This document shows positions 9,058 to 16,497 of a stretch of DNA of 64,000 bases, piece by piece. Each line of letters opens with the position of its first letter. The stretch's first letter is position 1. The notes under the pieces are model-generated. The model was not told where the DNA came from and did no database searches. It saw nothing but the letters and a program-made list of their open reading frames with translations. The stretch comes from an uncultured Lachnotalea sp. (GTDB lineage Bacteria > Bacillota > Clostridia > Lachnospirales > Lachnospiraceae). Both the position numbers and the translations under genes were made by a program. The stretch lies in contig CAMSZT010000005.1 of assembly GCA_947066815.1 (NCBI GenBank), forward strand, positions 43,133 through 107,132. The letters run 5' to 3'.

Positions 9058-9085
9058 TTGACGAAATGGCAAATTGTGCTATACT
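9058..9085 (+). promoter_or_regulatory. Sigma-A promoter of rpsU
   Basis: TTGACG (9058-9063) and TATACT (9080-9085) are separated by 16 bp, about 80 bp upstream of rpsU. Both boxes are near consensus, as expected for a ribosomal protein gene. The leader of about 70 nt has a GGAGGGAGG site. Confidence 0.75.
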
Positions 9086-9162
9086 TGATGTAGTGCGAAA
9101 AATATACCCAAACAGTTGTATTAGGCACAATACACAACTGGAGGGAGGTTAGGTGTGAGTCT

Positions 9163-9339
9163 ATGTCAAACGTTATTGTGAAAGACAATGAGAGTTTAGA
9201 TAGTGCCCTGCGCAGATTCAAGCGGAATTGCGCAAAGGCCGGCATTCAGCAGGAGATTCGTAAGAGAGAGCATTACGAAAAACCCAGCGTGAGACGCAAG
9301 AAGAAGTCTGAAGCCGCCAGAAAACGGAAATATAATTAA
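9163..9339 (+). CDS. rpsU: 30S ribosomal protein S21
   Basis: A 58-aa very basic protein, [20 protein letters not shown] and onward, with the S21 signature [11 protein letters not shown] and a Lys/Arg-rich tail ending RKRKYN. It binds the 30S subunit near the anti-Shine-Dalgarno end of 16S rRNA. GGAGGGAGG lies upstream; the spacing to the ATG is somewhat long. It has its own promoter and terminator, so it is monocistronic. Its position before yqfC-yqfD is common in Firmicutes. Confidence 0.97.
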   Translation: MSNVIVKDNESLDSALRRFKRNCAKAGIQQEIRKREHYEKPSVRRKKKSEAARKRKYN

Positions 9340-9350
9340 AATGTGTAAAA

Positions 9351-9384
9351 AAAAGAACTGTCTGAGAGGATAGTTCTTTTTTTT
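9351..9384 (+). terminator. Rho-independent terminator after rpsU
   Basis: AAAGAACT and AGTTCTTT pair around a loop of about 12 nt, with a run of eight T following the right arm. It lies 12 bp after the rpsU stop. Confidence 0.85.
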
Positions 9385-9429
9385 GCCCACTTTTCATAGA
9401 CTGAATTGTAAAAGGAGAGAGGTGGGCCC

Positions 9430-9693
9430 ATGAAAAAAAGGCTTGATGCCCTGGTGGAGGCGCTGGAACTTCCGAAGGATCTGTGTCTTGGCGCCGCCGT
9501 GATCACGGCCGTGGGCTGCATGGAACTGACCGTGGAAAACCACAGGGGACTTTTGGAGTACACTCCGGAATGCATCCGGATCCTGAGCGGCATGTGCCGG
9601 ATCCATATTTCCGGGGAAAATCTGGTCATTTCTTATTTCGGGAGGGATGCCATGAAGATCAAAGGGAGGATCCGGGGGATCAGTTATGAATAA
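9430..9693 (+). CDS. yqfC: Sporulation protein YqfC (YabP/YqfC family)
   Basis: An 87-aa protein of the YabP/YqfC family. The family features visible are LPKDLCLGAAVITAVGCMEL, a central Val-Glu-Asn-His segment, and the end ISYFGRDAMKIKGRI. Members are expressed during sporulation and are linked to forespore engulfment or coat assembly. The start follows AAAGGAGAGAGG. The end overlaps yqfD by 8 bp, so the pair is co-translated. Residue count and gene order match the usual yqfC-yqfD pair. Confidence 0.9.
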   Translation: MKKRLDALVEALELPKDLCLGAAVITAVGCMELTVENHRGLLEYTPECIRILSGMCRIHISGENLVISYFGRDAMKIKGRIRGISYE

Positions 9694-10882
9694 AAAAGCG
9701 GCTATGGATCGAAGGGACAGGTGGAAAGGACGGCTGACGGTCAGGGTGATGGGAGGAAGCCCTGAACGTTTTTTTAATTTGTGCAGCTTTCACGGGATCT
9801 TTCTGGAGTACCTGGAACAGAAGGAGAACGGCATTTTCTTTTTTATGGAGGCAAAGGAATTTTTCCGGGCCGGAAGGCTGGCAAAAAAGGCAGGCGTGAA
9901 GCTCTGCATTACAGAAAAAAGAGGGCTTCCCTTCTGGCTCCGCAGGAGCAGGAAGAGGACCGCGTTTTATGCGGGGATCCTTTTGTGCCTGGGATTATTA
10001 TATGTCTCCTCCCTGTTCATCTGGGATATCCACATGGAGGGAAACCTCAAATATACGGACAGCACCCTCCTGCGTTTCCTGGAGGAGCAGGGCTATACCC
10101 ACGGCATGGCGAAGTCCGGTATCTTCTGCGAGGACATTGAGAAGGCGATCCGGAACCGCTACAACGACATCACCTGGGTGTCGGCCGAGATCAGGGGAAA
10201 CCGGCTGATCATCCGGATCAAGGAAAACGAACTGACAGAACCGGAGGGTGAGGCATCCCCGGCGGCCGCAGCCGGGGACGTGACGGCAAAAAAAAGCGGC
10301 AAGGTAGTGTCTGTCATCACCAGGTCCGGTACGCCGAAGGTCCATACGGGCGACGAGGTGGAGGCAGGACAGCTCCTGATCTCCGGTACGCTGGAGATTT
10401 TTGACGAGGGCGGGAATCTTTTAAAGACGGAATCTGTGCAGGCCGACGGGGACATCATCGCCTCCACCGTCTACCATTACGAAGAAGAGCTCCCTTTCGC
10501 CACCTCCGCAAAACATTATACCGGAGAGGAAAAAAGCCGCCGTTACCTCTGGCTCTTTGGAAAACGGGTCTTCCTCCCGGGTGGGAAAGATCACTATGAC
10601 TTATCCGACCAGGTGGATTCCTACGAGACCCTCCACCTCTGGGAAAATTTTTATCTGCCTTTGGGGTTCGGCTCCGTGACATTTCGGGAATACCGGGAGG
10701 CCGTCCTGGTCCTCCCCCCGGAAAAAGCGAAATCGGAGGCCGAAAAACGGTTTGAAAAATACTGCGAAGAACTTGCCGTCTCCGGCGTGACCATCAGGGA
10801 CGCCTCCTGTACCGTGGATATGGATGCAGATTCCTGCACTGTCACCGGCACGATCCATGCGGAGGAGTCTATCGGAAAATAG
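9686..10882 (+). CDS. yqfD: Sporulation protein YqfD
   Basis: A 398-aa protein with a cytoplasmic N-terminal domain (GGSPERFFNLCSFHGI), one membrane helix (TAFYAGILLCLGLLYVSSLFIW, about residues 92-114) and a large extracytoplasmic part. The external part has a POTRA-like start (EGNLKYTDSTLLRFLEEQG), the strand WVSAEIRGNRLIIRIKE and a C-terminal beta-rich region. In Bacillus and Clostridia the family is needed for efficient sporulation; the molecular role is unclear. It overlaps yqfC and is followed by a GC hairpin. In many Firmicutes phoH follows at once, whereas here a 14-kb block intervenes. Confidence 0.92.
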   Translation: MNKKAAMDRRDRWKGRLTVRVMGGSPERFFNLCSFHGIFLEYLEQKENGIFFFMEAKEFFRAGRLAKKAGVKLCITEKRGLPFWLRRSRKRTAFYAGILLCLGLLYVSSLFIWDIHMEGNLKYTDSTLLRFLEEQGYTHGMAKSGIFCEDIEKAIRNRYNDITWVSAEIRGNRLIIRIKENELTEPEGEASPAAAAGDVTAKKSGKVVSVITRSGTPKVHTGDEVEAGQLLISGTLEIFDEGGNLLKTESVQADGDIIASTVYHYEEELPFATSAKHYTGEEKSRRYLWLFGKRVFLPGGKDHYDLSDQVDSYETLHLWENFYLPLGFGSVTFREYREAVLVLPPEKAKSEAEKRFEKYCEELAVSGVTIRDASCTVDMDADSCTVTGTIHAEESIGK

Positions 10883-10883
10883 A

Positions 10884-10901
10884 GGGCGGGTTTTGCCGCC
10901 C
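10884..10901. terminator. GC hairpin between convergent genes
   Basis: GGGCGG and CCGCCC pair around GTTTTG, directly after yqfD and facing the minus-strand nuclease remnant. The following bases (CCTTCCTCT) lack a clean T run, so this is a weak or bidirectional terminator at best. Confidence 0.4.
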
Positions 10902-10944
10902 CCTTCCTCTGCAAAAGCCGTCCATAAAGCGCACTTCGCCTGTT

Positions 10945-11649
10945 TTAATCCGCTTCTCCCTGATATCTCCGCAGTTCTTCTCTTAATTTCTGTAGTTCGC
11001 TCTCTGCCAGATCGGCCCGTCTCTTTTCACGCTCTGTATTCAAGCGCTCCTCCTCACGGCCTTTTGAGATTCCTTCAGCGAGCCCTTCAGCGAGCCCTTC
11101 AGCGTGTCCCTCAGCAAGCCCCTCAGCATGTCCCTCAGCATGTCCCTCGACTCGTCCTTTTGAAAGTCCCTCAGCTCGTCCTTCCGCAAATCCTTTCGAG
11201 AGTCCCTCGGCGTGTCCGGCCTCGAGGGCCTCCCTGCGGATCTCTTCTTCCCATTCCCAAGACTTCATATAGCTCAGTTCCACCTCCTCATTCCGTTTCA
11301 CGGCTTCCACGATCTGATGGAGCCGCCTCAGATTTTCATTCACGGCGAATTCTGCCGTGCTGTTCTCCATATAGCGCAGCAGCTGACGCAGGACTTCCGG
11401 AGGATTTCCCTTGGTTCCTCTGGTATACAGAAACAGCGTCTGCGCACCGTCATGATACGGAAGCTCCGGCTCTTCCACACACATGGTCCGCACCGTGTAT
11501 ATCATCCGCTCCGCTCCAAAGGGATCATTTGGCATGATAAAGATGACATATACGTTTTTCAGAGAAGTATATTTTTCTCCGGACTTCAAACCGTCCGTAT
11601 CGATCAAGGCGTGATACAGCCTGTTCCGCCTTGTTTTTTTATTGTCCAT
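10945..11649 (-). pseudogene. Truncated Rpn / PD-(D/E)XK transposase-family nuclease
   Basis: The 234-aa minus-strand frame begins in the middle of the family fold: RRNRLYHALIDTDGLKSGEKY, then VYVIFIMPNDPFG, YTVRTMCVEEP and LYTRGTKG. These match the second half of Rpn-type (recombination-promoting nuclease) proteins found in many copies in gut Clostridia. The N-terminal part, with the catalytic Asp and the ExQ motif, is missing; an in-frame TGA lies four codons before the ATG. The C-terminus is a run of four-residue AEG/SKG-type units followed by a charged coiled coil. It is probably inactive. It is the only supported minus-strand gene in the window. Confidence 0.7.
11062..11220 (-). repeat. 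12-bp tandem repeats inside the nuclease remnant
   Basis: Repeated 12-bp units of the type CAGCGAGCCCTT or CAGCATGTCCCT encode successive four-residue blocks (GHAE, GLAE, GLSK, GRVE) on the minus strand. There are about thirteen imperfect units. Such arrays are prone to slippage, and Rpn-type proteins often carry them. Confidence 0.7.
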
Positions 11650-11818
11650 ACAGGGGAATCAGTAACCGAATGGTCCAGATGTGCTCCCGGATATGTAATC
11701 TTATTTTAGCTTTTTAGCGCAGGGTTGTCAAGAAGTTTTTCCATACCGGGAGAGGGGATAGGTCGGATTTCCAAACATGACATATAGCTGTCCGGTTTTC
11801 GTGGTATACTGTTTTCAC

Positions 11819-11908
11819 AGGCAATTGCGAAACTGCATTTGGCGCTGCAGGCTTTGGATGGATCAATTGTCAGAATCCACTCGGCAATCCCACGTTTCGC
11901 AATTACCT
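11819..11908. repeat. Palindromic repeat, copy B
   Basis: The ends AGGCAATTGCGAAAC (11819-11833) and GTTTCGCAATTACCT (11894-11908) are inverted complements (14 of 15). The right half (GGATCAATTGTCAGAATCC to the end) aligns with copy C at 13965-14100. The element is bracketed by an 11-bp direct repeat TATACTGTTTT (11805-11815 and 11911-11921), which could be a target duplication. The surrounding gap between the nuclease remnant and the WYL gene (11650-11945) holds nothing else I can support. Confidence 0.75.
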
Positions 11909-11945
11909 GATATACTGTTTTTAGGGAGAAAGGAGGCGACCTGGA

Positions 11946-12875
11946 ATGAAGCTGGAACGGATGATCGGGATCTTGTCGATCCTGCTCCAGAAAGGGCAGG
12001 TGACGGCGCCTTATCTGGCGGAGAAGTTTGAGGTTTCCCGCCGCACCATCAACCGGGACATCGAGGCGCTTTGTATGGCCGGAATCCCATTGGTGACAAA
12101 GCAGGGGGCAAAGGGCGGCATTTCCATCATGGAGGGATATCACATTGACCGGACGCTGCTCAGCACCTTGGACATGCAGGCCATCCTGGCGGGGCTTCGG
12201 AGCCTGGACAGCGTGAGCGGCACCAACCGATATGCGCTGCTGATGGAGAAGCTCAAGGCAGGTGCCTCCGGACTGCTTGCGGGGGATGCGCACATCCTGA
12301 TCGATCTGTCCTCCTGGTACAGGGCCTCTCTGGCCCCGAAGATCGAGCTGCTCCACGGCGCGATCCTCTCGGGAAACAAGGTCTCTTTTACCTACCATTC
12401 GCCGAAAGGGGAATCCAGAAGGACGGTGGAGCCCGGCCGTCTGGTCTTCCAGTGGGCCGGCTGGTACCTGTGGGGCCGGTGCGGGAGCAGGAAAGAATTC
12501 CGTCTCTTTAAGCTGGGGCGGATGACGGACCTTGTGCTGAAGGGGCCCTTTGAAAAGCGGGACATCCCCCTTCCGGACCTCTCCCCGGAACGGGTCTTCC
12601 CCTGTCGGTATCCGGTGAAGGCGAGGATCCGGCCGGAGTACAAATGGCGACTCATCGAGGAATTCGGCCCGGAAAGCTTCACAGTCCTGTCCGACGGAAA
12701 CCTGCTCTTTTCCTTCGGATTTGCGGACAAGGAGACGGTCGTGGGCTGGATCATTTCCTTCGGGGAAGGAGCCGAACTTCTGGAGCCGGAGGAGCTTAGG
12801 AGGGACGTGCTGGCCTTTGCGGAGGGAATCCGGAAGAATTATGGGAAGTCCGAGGAAAAATCATCGTTTCCCTAA
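11946..12875 (+). CDS. HTH-WYL transcriptional regulator (YafY type)
   Basis: A 309-aa regulator. The N-terminal HTH_11 domain (residues 1-~55) reads LERMIGILSILLQKGQVTAPYLAEKFEVSRRTINRDIEAL. The central WYL ligand-sensing domain (about 140-215) includes VSFTYHSPKGE, RTVEPGRLVFQWAGWYLWG and EFRLFKLGRMTDL, and a WCX-like C-terminal domain follows (FGPESFTVL ... WIISFGEGAELLEPEEL). AAAGGAGG precedes the ATG. The next gene starts 37 bp downstream, so this regulator and the TfoX-GyrI fusion form a likely pair. WYL regulators respond to small molecules or nucleic acids; the ligand here is unknown. Confidence 0.9.
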   Translation: MKLERMIGILSILLQKGQVTAPYLAEKFEVSRRTINRDIEALCMAGIPLVTKQGAKGGISIMEGYHIDRTLLSTLDMQAILAGLRSLDSVSGTNRYALLMEKLKAGASGLLAGDAHILIDLSSWYRASLAPKIELLHGAILSGNKVSFTYHSPKGESRRTVEPGRLVFQWAGWYLWGRCGSRKEFRLFKLGRMTDLVLKGPFEKRDIPLPDLSPERVFPCRYPVKARIRPEYKWRLIEEFGPESFTVLSDGNLLFSFGFADKETVVGWIISFGEGAELLEPEELRRDVLAFAEGIRKNYGKSEEKSSFP

Positions 12876-12912
12876 AGAAACGAGAAAACGCATCAGAAGA
12901 AAGGAGAAAACC

Positions 12913-13962
12913 ATGGCATCGAAAATCGAGTTTGTAGAATTTGTCGCAGATCAGCTCCGGGAGGCCGGAACCATCACCTATAAAAAAATGTTCGGGGAAT
13001 ACGGGCTCTACGGGGACGGAAAGATCTTTGCGGTGATCTGCGACGATCAGCTGTTCATCAAGAAGACGGAGTCCGGACAGAGGCTCTGCCCAAAGCTTCC
13101 GGAAGCGCCGCCCTATGCGGGGGCCCAAAATTATCTGCTGGTGGAGGATATAGAGGACCGGGAGCTTCTCACACGTCTGGTGACGGAAACCCTGCGGGAG
13201 CTTCCGGCGCCGAAACCGAAAAAGCCGAAAAAGAGAAAAGAAGCGGAGGAAACCTGCGGGCAAGCGCAGAGGGCGACGGACAAAAAAGACCGGGAGGAAT
13301 CCGGACAGAAAAAAAGGACGGCGGCCTTTGACTATAAGAAGGAGTATAAGGAATTCTACCTTCCGAAAAATAAGCCCGGCCTGGTCACGGTTCCCTCCAT
13401 GAATTTCGTCGCCGTGCGGGGCGAGGGGGATCCCAACCTGGAGGGGGGCGCCTACAAGCAGTCCATCGGCCTGCTCTACGGGATCGCCTTTACCATCAAG
13501 ATGAGCAAGATGGGCAGCCACCGGATCGAGGGCTATTTTGACTACGTGGTCCCGCCTCTGGAGGGGCTCTGGTGGCAGGAGGGAAGGAGCGGCATCGATT
13601 ATGCCCACAAGGAGGACTTCTGCTGGATCTCCATGATCCGCCTGCCGGAATTTGTCACCAAGGAGGATTTTTACTGGGCGGTGGCGGAGACTTCCGCAAA
13701 GAAGGGGACTGATTTCTCCAAAGTGGAATTTTTCACCTACGAGGAGGGCCTCTGCGTACAGTGCATGCACATCGGCCCCTACGACGACGAGCCGGCCACC
13801 ATAGAAGCCATGGATGCCTTTGCCGGGGCGGGCGGATATCTGCCGGACATGGGCGGCCCCCGCTATCACCATGAGATCTATCTGAGCGACGTGCGCAGGT
13901 GCAAACCTGAAAACCGGAAGACGGTGATCCGTCATCCGGTGAGAATGGCGGCCAAACTGTAA
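12913..13962 (+). CDS. TfoX N-terminal domain fused to GyrI-like ligand-binding domain
   Basis: The frame is open from 12721, but AAGGAGAAAACC directly before 12913 fixes the start, giving 349 aa. Residues 1-~100 are a TfoX_N/MmcQ-type domain (ITYKKMFGEYGLYGDGKIFAVICDDQLFIK, then YLLVEDIEDRELL). A Lys/Glu-rich linker (KKPKKRKEAEE ... GQKKRTAA) spans about 105-147. The rest is a GyrI-like small-molecule-binding domain (DYKKEYKEFYLPKN, MNFVAVRGEGDPN, IEGYFDYVVPPLEGLWW, LCVQCMHIGPYDDEPATI). Both halves usually occur alone and often sit beside WYL or AraC regulators. There is no DNA-binding domain, so it probably senses or sequesters a cationic small molecule. Confidence 0.88.
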   Translation: MASKIEFVEFVADQLREAGTITYKKMFGEYGLYGDGKIFAVICDDQLFIKKTESGQRLCPKLPEAPPYAGAQNYLLVEDIEDRELLTRLVTETLRELPAPKPKKPKKRKEAEETCGQAQRATDKKDREESGQKKRTAAFDYKKEYKEFYLPKNKPGLVTVPSMNFVAVRGEGDPNLEGGAYKQSIGLLYGIAFTIKMSKMGSHRIEGYFDYVVPPLEGLWWQEGRSGIDYAHKEDFCWISMIRLPEFVTKEDFYWAVAETSAKKGTDFSKVEFFTYEEGLCVQCMHIGPYDDEPATIEAMDAFAGAGGYLPDMGGPRYHHEIYLSDVRRCKPENRKTVIRHPVRMAAKL

Positions 13963-13964
13963 AC

Positions 13965-14100
13965 AGGTAATTGCGAAACATGAAATTGCGGAATGGATTT
14001 TGACAGTTGATCGATCCAGAGCCTGCTCCATGGCGCAGAGGGCTTTTCCTGGATGCAATTGTCATAATCCTTCCCATGTTTTGCGGCTTCGCAATTACCT
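13965..14100. repeat. Palindromic repeat, copy C (full form)
   Basis: The ends are AGGTAATTGCGAAAC (13965-13979) and GCTTCGCAATTACCT (14086-14100). The arms extend inward, with GGATTTTGACAGTTG on the left opposed by CAATTGTCATAATCC on the right, so nearly the whole 136 bp can fold into one long hairpin. It begins two bases after the stop codon of the TfoX-GyrI gene. No transposase is visible, so it is MITE-like or a structured-RNA repeat. It occupies most of the gap before the kinase promoter. Confidence 0.75.
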
Positions 14101-14107
14101 ACAAACT

Positions 14108-14158
14108 ATAAAGACAGAAGGGAAAACGCCGTAGAAATGGCGGCGGAGCTGTCTTTAT
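14108..14158. other. Stem-loop with inner hairpin upstream of the secretion locus
   Basis: ATAAAGACAG (14108-14117) and CTGTCTTTAT (14149-14158) form a perfect 10-bp stem. It encloses a second hairpin CGCC / GGCG. It lies between repeat copy C and the predicted kinase promoter. It could end transcription from upstream or be an operator; no T run of useful length follows. Confidence 0.45.
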
Positions 14159-14213
14159 GTACACATCAATTCCCCAAAAAATATGGGAATTCTCACAATA
14201 AACAGAAATATTC

Positions 14214-14242
14214 TTGTATTTTATGCCTGTAATTGTTATGAT
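14214..14242 (+). promoter_or_regulatory. Predicted promoter of the type VII secretion locus
   Basis: TTGTAT (14214-14219) and TATGAT (14237-14242) have a 17-bp spacer in AT-rich DNA about 97 bp upstream of the kinase start. This is the best-looking promoter at the head of the locus. Confidence 0.5.
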
Positions 14243-14338
14243 TAAACAAATATGGTGCCGAGAATTCTTATGTTTAACAGCCCGGCAGCCGAACAGGAAA
14301 AGACAGGATGTTCCGTCCTGCTAAATGGGGGAAGAGGC

Positions 14339-16165
14339 ATGGAATACACGATCGGCAAAAAGGTTTTGGACGGATGGGAGATCGTCCGTCCGATCGGAGC
14401 GGGCTCCTACGGGAAAGTATATGAGGTGAAAAAGACCAGCTACGGAGTGGAGACGGTCTCCGCACTGAAAGTCATCCGCATTCCCGAGTCTCCGGCCGAG
14501 ATCCGCAGCGCCCTTAACGACGGGATGGACGAGCAGTCGGTGACCGGCTACTTCAAGGGCTTTGTGGACGAGATCCTCCACGAGATCGCCATCATGTCCG
14601 TGGTGAAGAGCCATCCAAATATCGTCAGCTATGAGGACCACCACCTGGAGGAATATCCGGGGGAGATCCGCTGGGATATCCTGATCCGCATGGAGTTTCT
14701 TGCGCCCCTGGACCATTATCTTCAGGATAAGGCCCGCCGCTCCGAAGCCTCTCTCGGAGGGCTTCCTATGTCTGAGGTGGTCCGGCTGGGGCGGGAGATC
14801 GGCAGCGCCCTGGCCTTCTGCCAGCGGAAAAACATCATCCACCGGGATATCAAGCCGGAAAACATCTTTATCAGCGAGGCGGGCCAGTTCAAGCTGGGGG
14901 ATTTCGGCGTGGCAAAAACAGCCGCCTCCCGGAGCACCGGCGGCTCCCATAAAGGAACGGAGCGGTACATGGCGCCGGAGGTATTTTTAAACCAGCCCTA
15001 CGGGTCCTCGGTGGATATTTATTCTCTGGGGCTTGTGATGTACCGGCTCTTAAACGGCGGGCGGCTCCCTTTCCTGCCGCCGGCGCCGAAGCCCCTCTCC
15101 TTCGGGGATTACGAAAACGCGCAGATCAGGCGGATGCAGGGAGTTCCTATCCCTCCGCCGGCGAAGGCGGACGCCTCTCTGGCTTCGATCATTTTAAAGG
15201 CCTGTGCCTTCCGTTCGGCGGACCGGTTCCGGAGTGCCGCAGAGCTTGTGGAGGCGCTGGATACATACGTCAAGTCCCATCCGGAGGGAGAGCCGTCTGC
15301 CTTCATCGAAGACCTGCCCGTCCAGTTCCAGGAGGGCCCCTTCGCCGTCGGCTGGCGCTCTCAGGAGCCGGAAGCGGCAAGGCGGCCGGAGGAGGTACAG
15401 CCCTCAGAAGCTGCACCAGAGCGGGTAACCGAAGAAAGCCTCGGAAACGCTGCGTCACAAGGGCGGCAGGACCGTACCGTGGGCGGATGGAGACCGGATG
15501 AAAACCAGGAACAGACCGTCGGTGGCTGGAACGGCAGTGGGAGAGCGGAGGGAACCGTCGCTGGATGGAACAATAGAAATCAGAACGCAGGCGGAATACA
15601 GAACAAAATAAACGGGGAACAGACTGCAGCGTACAGCGAAACACAGAGAATGGTCATGGGTTCCGGCATTATGAAGGCAGAACCGGCATCCGGCAGAAAA
15701 CAGAGCAACGCGGTCAACTGGCCTCTGGTTCTCACCGTGCTGGCCGCACAGATCTTCTGCGGAAGCGTTGCCCATTATAACATCCTGCAAATGTCTTTTG
15801 GACACGTTGACGTTATTATGACACTTGGACCCATTAGCGTTACGGACATGCTGCTTCGTTATTGTGCTGCAAATGGAATTTTGTCGGGCCTGCTTAGCTA
15901 CATCTTCGTCTACCAGTCCAGGAAGACCGCGGCATGGACCTTTGCCGGCATGGCCGCCGGAACGCTGATCAGCAATTATCTGATGACGGCATGGAAAGAG
16001 ATAATTGGATTGACTTTTTTCGGTTTTGTCATCGATCTCCTGCCCTGCGGCGTCTGCCTTGTGGTAACTGTTTTAATGACTGGAAAAATCAGGTCGAAAC
16101 AAAAGCTTCTGTGTATTTTGTCAGGATGCTATATGGCGGTTTATGCACTTGGCTGGTTCTTGTGA
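14339..16165 (+). CDS. Membrane Ser/Thr protein kinase of the type VII secretion locus
   Basis: The start at 14339 follows GGGGGAAGAGG; a longer frame from 14252 lacks a signal. The 608-aa protein opens with a Hanks-type kinase: glycine loop GAGSYGKVYEV (about 20), the ALKVIR lysine (about 44), catalytic loop HRDIKPENIF (about 168), DFGVAK (about 188) and GTERYMAPE. All catalytic residues are present. A linker (about 330-455) carries three related motifs, RTVGGW, QTVGGW and GTVAGW. The C-terminal part (about 460-608) has four or so membrane helices, unlike PASTA kinases. It heads the locus with the FHA-bearing EssC and a PP2C phosphatase. It may take the place of the pseudokinase EssB of Bacillus and Staphylococcus systems; that is inference. 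Confidence 0.9.
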   Translation: MEYTIGKKVLDGWEIVRPIGAGSYGKVYEVKKTSYGVETVSALKVIRIPESPAEIRSALNDGMDEQSVTGYFKGFVDEILHEIAIMSVVKSHPNIVSYEDHHLEEYPGEIRWDILIRMEFLAPLDHYLQDKARRSEASLGGLPMSEVVRLGREIGSALAFCQRKNIIHRDIKPENIFISEAGQFKLGDFGVAKTAASRSTGGSHKGTERYMAPEVFLNQPYGSSVDIYSLGLVMYRLLNGGRLPFLPPAPKPLSFGDYENAQIRRMQGVPIPPPAKADASLASIILKACAFRSADRFRSAAELVEALDTYVKSHPEGEPSAFIEDLPVQFQEGPFAVGWRSQEPEAARRPEEVQPSEAAPERVTEESLGNAASQGRQDRTVGGWRPDENQEQTVGGWNGSGRAEGTVAGWNNRNQNAGGIQNKINGEQTAAYSETQRMVMGSGIMKAEPASGRKQSNAVNWPLVLTVLAAQIFCGSVAHYNILQMSFGHVDVIMTLGPISVTDMLLRYCAANGILSGLLSYIFVYQSRKTAAWTFAGMAAGTLISNYLMTAWKEIIGLTFFGFVIDLLPCGVCLVVTVLMTGKIRSKQKLLCILSGCYMAVYALGWFL

Positions 16166-16181
16166 GGATAGGGGGGGTTTT

Positions 16182-16445
16182 ATGGTGGAAATGATCATAT
16201 TGATTATATTATATATGGTTTTGGGAGGGGGCATTTCGCTGCTGACGGCCTTTTTGATCACCCGTCTTGTGAAATGCGGGAAAAGACGGGCGGTCATCCG
16301 CCTTATGAAGCGCGGGGAAAATCGGGACGGAAATCAGGGCGGCACTGTCTACTGGATCTTGTTTGGTCTCTTCGTGGTCCTGGCGGCAGCAATGCTGACC
16401 CTTGAATATACTTACTTTTACAGTCTTGGTTTTTTACAGCCTTAG
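16182..16445 (+). CDS. Small two-helix membrane protein of the secretion locus
   Basis: An 87-aa protein starting 16 bp after the kinase stop, behind a G-rich ribosome site. It has a first helix (IILIILYMVLGGGISLLTAFL), a basic cytoplasmic loop (RLVKCGKRRAVIRLMKRGENR) and a second helix (VYWILFGLFVVLAAAMLTL), ending with aromatic residues outside. No family is recognised. Its position between kinase and EssC suggests a membrane subunit or assembly factor, in the size range of EssA-type proteins, but no similarity is seen. Confidence 0.7.
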   Translation: MVEMIILIILYMVLGGGISLLTAFLITRLVKCGKRRAVIRLMKRGENRDGNQGGTVYWILFGLFVVLAAAMLTLEYTYFYSLGFLQP

Positions 16446-16497
16446 CTGACTTTTGGAAAACAGCGGTACGAAAAAACGATGCAAAGAAGGGGAGAGC

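Noticed and set aside
11706..12398. Minus-strand open frame (230 aa) across the WYL gene start
   Set aside because: No ribosome site or domain; part of it is the translated palindromic repeat. The + strand HTH-WYL protein explains the DNA.
12796..14058. Long minus-strand open frame (420 aa)
   Set aside because: It lies opposite the well-supported WYL and TfoX-GyrI genes, has no family features, and its end is read from the palindromic repeat. High GC makes such shadow frames common.
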